Shown here piece by piece: positions 57,363-64,000 of a DNA stretch of 64,000 nucleotides. Both the position numbers and the translations under genes were made by a program. Under the pieces are notes generated by a model. That model searched no databases. It saw only the letters and a list, made by a program, of their open reading frames with translations, and was not told where the DNA came from. Origin of the DNA: Euphorbia lathyris. Its lineage: Eukaryota; Streptophyta; Magnoliopsida; Malpighiales; Euphorbiaceae. Position 1 is the first letter of the stretch; each line of letters opens with the position of its first letter. The stretch is taken from assembly GCF_963576675.1 (NCBI RefSeq), contig NC_088918.1, positions 62,451,001 to 62,515,000 of the forward strand, given 5' to 3'.

Positions 57363-58533
57363 ATCTACATTAACTATATTTTACATTCCTAATTAATAGT
57401 TATTCTCAATCAATTATATAACTCTAATTTGTCTGGAATGTTACATATAAAATTACTCCTTCATCCCATGAATATAGGAAAAAAAAGATATATGCACACT
57501 GAATAAGAAAAGTTAGTTAATTTTATTGAAATAACACGTTTTGGTCTATTTTCTCCAATTTACCTTTCTCTTTTTTAAAACTATAAATACTCTTACATTA
57601 ATAACACATTGTTAATCCCAACCTAAACCTTATTTCTAAAAAAATAAAATACTCCATTATGATTTCCTAAGCCTATGTGCATATATTGAAGGAAAGTTTG
57701 ATTAAATACATGGATTAATTTTAAATATATGGATGTTCCATTGTCTTGGAAAAGTAAATATTCTAATATCAAAATAATTATTCATTATATTTAAATCTCA
57801 CAATTAAGGGTATATTAGTAGGTTAATAAATTAAATTTAGTTATGTGTCTATTTTATGAAACGTCAAAAAGATGAATTTATGTTTATATTCATGGGATGG
57901 TGTTATGTATCGGTTTCAGGACGTGTTAGTTTTAATCGTAAACTAACAAACATGTTCTTCTCTAGCTAAACTCGAAGGAGTGAATTCCTGGTTTTACGGT
58001 CTAAATTCATAGAAAATCAAAGATTCCTCATTGTTGAAGGTTAGAAACCTTAACAAAGCTTCAATGAAGAAGATGATAATTTGATAAAAGTTGCATATTC
58101 TTACAATAATAGGAGCTTATATAGCTCAACAAAATAAAAGGCAAAAGACTAAAAAGCCTAATTAGGGTTACTAATAAACAAGAGTGCTAAGAGGTAGAAT
58201 GGGAAAGTAATGCGAAAATGGCATTTAAGCAATTAAGAGAAAAGTACAAACAATTGGATTAAAATGGCACAATGGTAACTAAAGGATGTAAGAAGTTGTG
58301 GCAGCATTGGTCTCCTTGTCCCTTAACCTTGGATGTCTTTTCTTCTTGATCTAAAAGTCGATTCATCATCGCTCAAGATCAATATTCTGTCGCTGAAAAT
58401 CAATATTCCGTTGTCGACAAAAATCGCGTCGTCACTAAAGATGGAGCAGTTGCCGCAGAGAGCTCAGAAATCAATCATTTTTAGTAGGACCATGCCCACA
58501 CGCCGTGTCACTTAAGTGGCACGCTGTGCGGTT
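57363..58533. other. Intergenic DNA
   Basis: No gene supported. Part may be LTR-like (57900-58300) but no second copy is in the window. Confidence 0.45.
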
Positions 58534-58740
58534 CAGTTTCTGACTCTATAGTGTTTTTTCTTTGTGCTAGCTCCTCGTTCCACTCCCCGGGATCAGATCA
58601 TACTCCACGCAATGTGTGGAATGATTGGCATGACGTGTAGGTCAGTTTCTGACTCCAAGAGTGAGATTTCTTTGTGTCAGCTCCTTGTGCCACTCTCCCG
58701 GATCAGATCATATGTCACACGACGTGTGGAATGATTGGAC
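58534..58740. repeat. Diverged tandem duplication, about 105-bp unit
   Basis: Both copies carry CAGTTTCTGACTC, TTTCTTTGTG, GGATCAGATCATA and GTGTGGAATGATTGG in order (58534 and 58643 starts). Confidence 0.8.
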
Positions 58741-58914
58741 GCCGTATGGATTGTTTTGGTCCATTTTCTCGCTTGATCGTCCGTGCCTCGTTCCTCCTCT
58801 GACTTCCCTTGTCCGGACTCGACCCTTAAGGGAGATGCTTCGCATTAGATGGAGGGAGTAATTTTTTTATAATTTGTGGGTCCCACTTTTATTAATGAAT
58901 ACGATGAAAAATAC

Positions 58915-59083
58915 TGATGTGGCGCGTTTGACTTTGGGTTGATCAGTCATTTTTACCTTCTATACACCATAATGAGTGGTTACCTATAAGGTGATACATT
59001 TTAGTGTGACAAAATGAAGGATATACACCAAAGTGTGAAATGGGGTAAACGTTGTACACCATGTATGAAATTTACCCGCCAAT
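58915..59083 (-). repeat. MULE-type right terminal repeat
   Basis: Read on the minus strand from 59083 it gives GGGTAAATTTCATACATGGT, then GTACAACG, CACACTTTGGTGTATA and TTTTGTCACACTAAA. The same words in the same order start at 63353. It faces left; its partner end was not found. Confidence 0.7.
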
Positions 59084-59201
59084 AAAATATACTCCATATT
59101 TAGTAAACCACTAACCTATTTATTAGCTATTAATTTTAGTAATCTTTAACTTATTTATTACATATTAATTTTAGTAACTCTACTAATTAAAATATATTAA
59201 G

Positions 59202-59428
59202 AGGGTGTTTGGTTACTACTTTTAATGCTCTTGTTTGCATTTTCACTTTAAAATGAAGAGTTTTATGTGTTTGGTTAGTGATCTTATGTTTGCCTTTTAC
59301 ATCTGAAAAGTAGCATTTTGCAAAAGCAGAGAATCTCTGCTTTTTGGAAAAGCAGTTTTTTCCAACATTAAACAACAAACGTAACAGTAAACAGCAACAA
59401 CAAACAGTATGTAAAACAAACAGGCCCT
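59202..59428 (+). mobile_element. hAT-type MITE (copy 1)
   Basis: Ends AGGGTGTTTGGTT and AAACAAACAGGCCCT, with core words TTTGCCTTTTACATCTGAAAA and AGCAGAGAATCTCTGCTTTT. The same core is present inverted at 59550-60002. The target duplication is not clear. Confidence 0.65.
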
Positions 59429-59484
59429 AAATATCTTTTCGTAACCACTAAATCAAAATAACTAATTATTAAACTTTGAATGAA

Positions 59485-59782
59485 ACCTAACACGCACATT
59501 ATCCCAAAATAATATAAGCAGTTGACTTTTAGTGAATTGAAAAGTGACTAGGGCCTGTTTGTTTTACCTACTGTTTGCTGTTTGCTGTTACGGTTTGCTG
59601 TTTGCTGTTGTTGTTACGGTTTGCTGTTGTTTTACCTAACACGCACATTATCCCAAAATAATATAAGCAGTTGACTTTTAGTGAATTGAAAAGTGACTAG
59701 GGCCTGTTTGTTTTACCTACTGTTTGCTGTTACGGTTTGCTGTTTGCTGTTACGGTTTGTTGTTCCTGTTACAGTTTGTTGT
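59485..59782. repeat. Tandem duplication of 149 bp across a MITE edge
   Basis: ACCTAACACGCACATTATCC and the next 90 bases occur at 59485 and again at 59634, nearly identical. Each copy includes DNA left of the MITE plus the MITE's first 50 bases. Confidence 0.9.
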
Positions 59783-60002
59783 TTGCTGTTTGAAAAAGCT
59801 GCTTTTTCAAAAAGCAGAGATTTTCTGCTTTTGTAAAAGAATGTTTTTCGAGTGTAAAAGGCAAACAGGAGATCACTAACCAAACACCTAATGTTGCTTT
59901 TCAGATGTAAAAGGCAAATAGGAGATCACTAACTAAATACTTAAAACTCTCCCTTTTGAAATGAAAAGGCAAAAATGAGCATGAAAATGAGCAAACACCC
60001 CT
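59550..60002 (-). mobile_element. hAT-type MITE (copy 2, inverted, with internal repeats)
   Basis: AGGGCCTGTTTGTTTTACC to GCAAACACCCCT, the inverse of copy 1. The left half has expanded GTTTGCTGTTACG repeats, and the right half has a repeated AGATGTAAAAGGCAAA-AGGAGATCACTAAC unit. Confidence 0.65.
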
Positions 60003-60487
60003 AATACATATAATCTCCAATAATACTCATCGTACTTATTTCTTATTTATTTTTTATCATTAAAATTAGTATGTATTGCTATATTCATCAATAGAAAGAA
60101 GAGAGAGACTCAATAATAAATTATTAACAAAAAAATGAAATAAACTGTTGACTGAAAGTGGAGAGAGGTAGGTTCGTCAATAATAGAAATGAAATTAGTG
60201 ATTTAGGGAGTACCTAAGAATCTATTGGAGTTAGTTTGTAACCCAAATTCCTCCAATTTTAATTGAAAAGCCCAACAAAACATTCTCTTAGATACGCTCT
60301 TATATTTAGAAATTGCCCTTAAAAATATGGAGAAACTCGAAATTAGTTATGCTGCAAACATGAGGAAATTATTAGAATCATCATGTTCTATTAAATGGAG
60401 GACCTTCAATACATATTTTGTTATGTGTAACATAGATCTACACATATTACAAGAGATTCTACTATTTTAATTATTAAATGGACCACA
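60003..60487. other. AT-rich intergenic DNA
   Basis: No feature recognised. Confidence 0.5.
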
Positions 60488-60492
60488 ATACA

Positions 60493-61057
60493 TGTAACGA
60501 CCCGGTCCGGAGTGGGTGGCGCCAAGGTAGAAGGCCTGAGCAAGGAGCGGCCCTAGGGGATGGCGATGGGGGCAGGAATGAACTGAATCTCACATCGGAA
60601 ACGGAGAGGGAGTGATTGGGGCTTATTAGTAAGATGAGAATCCAATACATGCAGACACGTTTTAAAGTCGTGCAGCCTAAGGTGTTGGATTTGGGCCAAA
60701 GCGGACAATATCTACATGGTATTGGACCGAGATGTTACAATTGGTATCAGAGCCGACTCTCCACGTACGATGTGTGGTTCGGGGACGAACCAGACGGAAG
60801 CTGGTGGGCCTGTAACGACCCGGTCCGGAGTGCGTGGCGCCGGGGTAGAAGGCCTGAGCAAGGAGCTGCCCTAAGGGATGATGATGGAGGCAGGAATGAA
60901 CTGAATCCCACATCGAAAACGGAGAGGGAGTGATTGAGGCTTATTAGTAAGATGAGAATCCAATACATGCAGATGCGTTTTAAAGCCGTGCGGCCCAAGG
61001 TGTTAGATTTGGGCTAAAGCGGACAATATCTACATGGTATTAGACCGCGATGTTACA
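60493..61057 (+). mobile_element. Complete TRIM retrotransposon, 565 bp
   Basis: Two 247-bp LTRs (60493-60739 and 60811-61057) start TGTAACGACCCGGTCCGGAG and end GATGTTACA. Only 71 bp lie between them. A perfect 5-bp duplication ATACA flanks it (60488-60492 and 61058-61062). The internal part opens with an initiator-Met PBS (60742-60754) and ends with a purine-rich GAAGCTGGTGGG-type tract. It encodes nothing and must move with proteins of another element. The LTR lacks the 5S rRNA segment that marks Cassandra TRIMs. Confidence 0.96.
60742..60754 (+). other. Primer-binding site of the TRIM
   Basis: TGGTATCAGAGCC, two bases after the left LTR, complementary to initiator tRNA-Met; the copia and gypsy elements here use the same primer. 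Confidence 0.95.
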
Positions 61058-61062
61058 ATACA

Positions 61063-61784
61063 CGTATCCAAATGTAAATTGGAAGTCTTCTAAGTGACAT
61101 GAAAACTCCCAAATAGAAGAGATAATTTGTTTTTGGCATATTATTCGGAAGAAATCTTACCCAAAAAAGATAGAAGAGAAAATGGAACTCAAGTTGGGAT
61201 GATTTAATTAGCACCTAAAAACGAAAGACTTTATGAATAAAATGTTCAACACTAAAGTCTAAAAGTCTAAAGAAACGTCATGGAGGACGCAATCTAAGGT
61301 CAGGGTGGAACCAGTCAACCCAAAGGCATCCTAACATCAATTCCTGCTAGGGTCAGGATGAAAGCGGTCACGCCGGGGCACAGTGTGTCTCTCTCGTGTC
61401 TAAATTTTTATTTTATTTTTTTAATTTAAATTATGTGATATCGTAGAATAGAAAGCAAATGAAAATTTTCAAGTGATAATTATAGGTATAATTTTAGTTT
61501 AATTTTATTTTTTTAATTATATAATATATATATATATATAGAATAAACATAAAAAGATAAATGTTTCTGTGTAATTTATATACGGACTAAAATGGGGACA
61601 AGCACAAGTCGGATGAAAAGGAAGAAAGATCATTAGAAAAATTCCATTCTCATAATAAGGATTGGGAGTGATGATAAAAATTGCACACTTCCAAATATAT
61701 ATTTAGACTAAATAATTTCCTTTCTTCTTCCTCTAATTTTCTCGTGTCAAACATTCTAAGAATTTATTTTGTAAAATACTCATA
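61063..61784. other. Intergenic DNA
   Basis: No gene seen. A short (TA)n run is at about 61525. Confidence 0.5.
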
Positions 61785-62205
61785 ACGTTTACAGTAGGAT
61801 GTATATTTTATCAATAACGTCTAAAATTATGCAATTTTAACTCTAATATTGGTAGTCATAAGCAATTTTATTTATAACATTGATAAATTTGATTAATTTC
61901 GGATATTATTATAAAAAATTAGAATATTTTGTTCATTATTCTGCATTATTTGCATATCAGTTGATTCTAAAAAAAAATCAAATTTTTTATGATTTAATAA
62001 TAGAATTGAAAATATTTGAACTTTTTTGTCCAATTCATACAAAAGACGGTCTAATCATAAATATAGATGACAAGATTCATAAACGAAAAGACATTTTGAT
62101 GAATTATTTCTCAAATTGACCCAATTTGTCAATAATACGGGTAAAATTGTTCTGGATTCGCAACATTAAGGATCAAATTACTCTAGTCTGTAAAATTTTA
62201 GGTTT
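61785..62205. mobile_element. Decayed MULE-type MITE, family of 4064-4655
   Basis: It keeps AACGTCTAAAATTATGCAATTTTAA-like blocks on the left and ACGGGTAAAATTG plus GTCTGTAAAATTTTAGG on the right, in the order of the reference copy. Both termini are eroded. Confidence 0.65.
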
Positions 62206-62559
62206 TATTTTTTTAAATAATTTTCTCTTACTTATTGAGAGTAAACTATATCTATAATATTTAAATTATAATATTTTTACAATTTATATTTAAGAATACT
62301 AATTATTTTAAATACACTTAATTATATATTTATTTTTAATTTTTCTCCTATCTAATTTAATACAAATGTAAGTTTAATATTTTAAATATTTTATTTAAAA
62401 TATTATAAAATAAAACTATAATGTTTTTATGGGTTAGGCTATGGTTACTTTGTTTTTATTACTAAGATACTTTGTTAATAATTTTCAATGTTAATATAAA
62501 ATTTTACATGATAGCAATATATTAAAATTTAAATACGAGTAAAGTAATGCACCGACACC

Positions 62560-62820
62560 AAAATGTTATGCAGTTGCGCAAAATATAATAGTTTTTAAGC
62601 ATAAAAACAGATTTTAGGTATCAAAATGTAAACATGTGTAAACATGATAAAGTTCATGTATTAAAAATATATTATACTTTCAGAGCTGATTTGATCATGT
62701 ATTAATTGACCATTCACGATAACTTTAAGGGTTGAATTAATACCCAAAGATTGATTTGAGCTAAATTAACCATTTATGTCAATTTGAAGGGCCAATTTGA
62801 CCCTTTAGTCATTCTATGAA
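62560..62820. repeat. Single arm related to the element at 39622-40973
   Basis: ATAATAGTTTTTAAG, AACATGATAAAGTTCA and ATATTATACTTTCA-AGCTGATTT match the right arm of that element. The opposite arm is not seen. Confidence 0.6.
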
Positions 62821-63352
62821 GGATTGATAACAATGTAAATACCACATACCGCACATAGAATTTCGACCAACACTATTAGTGAGTTAGAGTTTTATGATTT
62901 CTTCCATAACACAAAAATCATACACCAAAATGCTTTTGCATGGTCAAAATCCTTTTTTGGTTTCACAGTTATCACCCTTTGTTACTTGTTCATGTGAATC
63001 ATCATCAAATACGTTCTTCTCATGTGCGTTTATTCCAAGTTGATCTAAGGATCAAAAGATCCAAAGGTTCGGTACTTCAAGAGCTAAACTTATTAACCTT
63101 TTTGCTTAGTTTAGTTGTTGTCATTTAATAGGAGGGGAACATCTTTCCAACTGCTATCACTGGAAGGTAGAAAAATTGACCTAGAGAGGTGACTTCGGTC
63201 CTTATGCGAACTACGTCCATCTCTTTAGATCTTCTCCTCAAGCTTTCCCACCTAGAGGGTAACTTCCTGAAATAAGACCAAAAAAATGATGAAAGGACGA
63301 GACATGATCCGACGATCTTACTCTGATATTCAAGTTACTAGAGCTTTCGGGG
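62821..63352. other. Intergenic DNA
   Basis: No gene supported; a short plus-strand frame at 62940-63128 has no recognisable protein. Confidence 0.45.
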
Positions 63353-64000
63353 TAAATTACATACGTGGTGTACAACCTTTACCCTAAATCACACTTTGGT
63401 GTATAACCAAAATTTTGTCACACTAAACCGTACGAGCTTCAGGTGACCTCCCACTAAAGTGGACAACCGGTTTTTGTGACCGGTCAACGCTGGTCAACGT
63501 TGCCACGTCATCAATTTGACTATTCTAAAAGTCAAAAATTGATATACCTATTGTGAAATTACTAAAATGTCCTCATTCCCTTCTTCTCTCACTCTTTTCC
63601 TTTCTCTCCCTCACTCCTCTCTCCTTCCCTGTAACGATTGTACGATTGTTATCAGCTCACCTCTCACTCTTTTCCTTTCTCTCCCTCACTCCTTAATCCT
63701 CTCTCCTTCAACTCTTCTTTCTCTATACCATTTCTCTCTCTCCTCTCTCTACCATTAATGAGCAATAACAATAGACCAAAACACATAATTAATCGCTGAT
63801 TTGTATCAATCAATCGCTGATTTGATACCCCCATTACAAAGTACCAATTGAAATATTTCCATGTCTTCGTTGTTTGGTTTGGGTCTATTTCATCGAACTG
63901 GTCTGCCCCGAATGCAACCACACAAGGTCAGATCCCTCCTGACCCTAAAGCCCCTAACAAGAGAGATACATAGAGGATTGCTATTTGGCCAGTATATGCT
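63353..64000 (+). mobile_element. MULE left end with gene fragment, possible Pack-MULE (cut by window edge)
   Basis: It begins GGGGTAAATTACATACGTGG with GTACAACCTTTACCC, CACACTTTGGTGTATA and TTTTGTCACACTAAA, matching the end at 58915-59083. After about 170 bp come CT-rich repeats (63560-63760) and then part of a transporter gene. If the right end lies beyond the window, this is a transposon carrying host gene DNA. Confidence 0.5.
63829..64000 (-). pseudogene. NPF/PTR transporter exon fragment (NPF3-like) with a stop
   Basis: The minus strand reads QIAILYVSLLLGALGSGGI, stop, PCVVAFGADQFDEIDP and TTKTWKYFNWYFVMG, the NRT1/PTR signature region spanning a membrane helix and the FGADQFD motif. 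The wording is closest to the NPF3 (nitrite/gibberellin transporter) group, from memory. The TGA replaces the residue before PCVV, normally R or K, and CGA to TGA is a single C-to-T change. A GTATCA donor-like site follows at 63828. The exon continues past the window edge, so a real gene with an error or a captured fragment are both possible. Confidence 0.75.

Noticed and set aside
60493..61057. Cassandra TRIM with 5S rRNA segment
   Set aside because: The start TGTAACG is similar but no 5S-like internal promoter was found in the LTR.
1..64000. CRISPR array, bacterial operon or organelle origin
   Set aside because: No spaced short repeats or operons; spliced plant genes and nuclear transposons dominate.

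Overview
The window is nuclear DNA from a flowering plant, most likely a eudicot. The evidence is spliced genes with GT-AG introns, plant-specific families (a WAK-like receptor kinase, a Rubisco-LSMT-type SET protein) and a dense load of plant transposable elements: Sirevirus-type copia, Ty3/gypsy, TRIM, L1 LINE, SINE, Helitron, MULE and MITEs. I could not fix the species.

Only two ordinary genes are complete. A 16-exon minus-strand gene (5045-12531) encodes a 553-residue SET-domain methyltransferase of the Rubisco-LSMT/SETD3 type. All its junctions keep frame with GT/AG borders, and its introns hold at least five MITEs. A 3-exon plus-strand gene (41391-43870) encodes a 644-residue wall-associated receptor kinase-like protein close to WAKL20. 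A possible 28-codon two-exon mini-gene lies at 13247-13422.

Between them, 12743-37920 is one nested stack. An old MULE was split by a Ty3/gypsy element with 830-bp LTRs (13838-36839). The gypsy element was then hit by an 11.55-kb Sirevirus-like copia element in its 5' LTR (13844-25393, TSD GATAT), by a 141-bp SINE in its leader (26290-26430, 18-bp TSD) and by a Helitron-like element (26635-31850). The Helitron carries an L1 LINE (27343-31504, 16-bp TSD) with an intact 1366-codon ORF2.

From 44 to 64 kb the DNA is intergenic and repeat-rich: a CACTA-like element, four copia fragments, two large palindromic MULEs (one with a possible captured exon), hAT-type MITEs, a complete 565-bp TRIM retrotransposon (TSD ATACA) and, at the right edge, a MULE end next to a broken NPF3-like transporter exon. 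A solo LTR of the same TRIM family lies at 2566-2808 (TSD AAATG). The left edge (1-1711) is a decayed gypsy gag and LTR on the minus strand.

The genes do not form a pathway. The main story is the order of insertions, which target-site duplications let one read directly.
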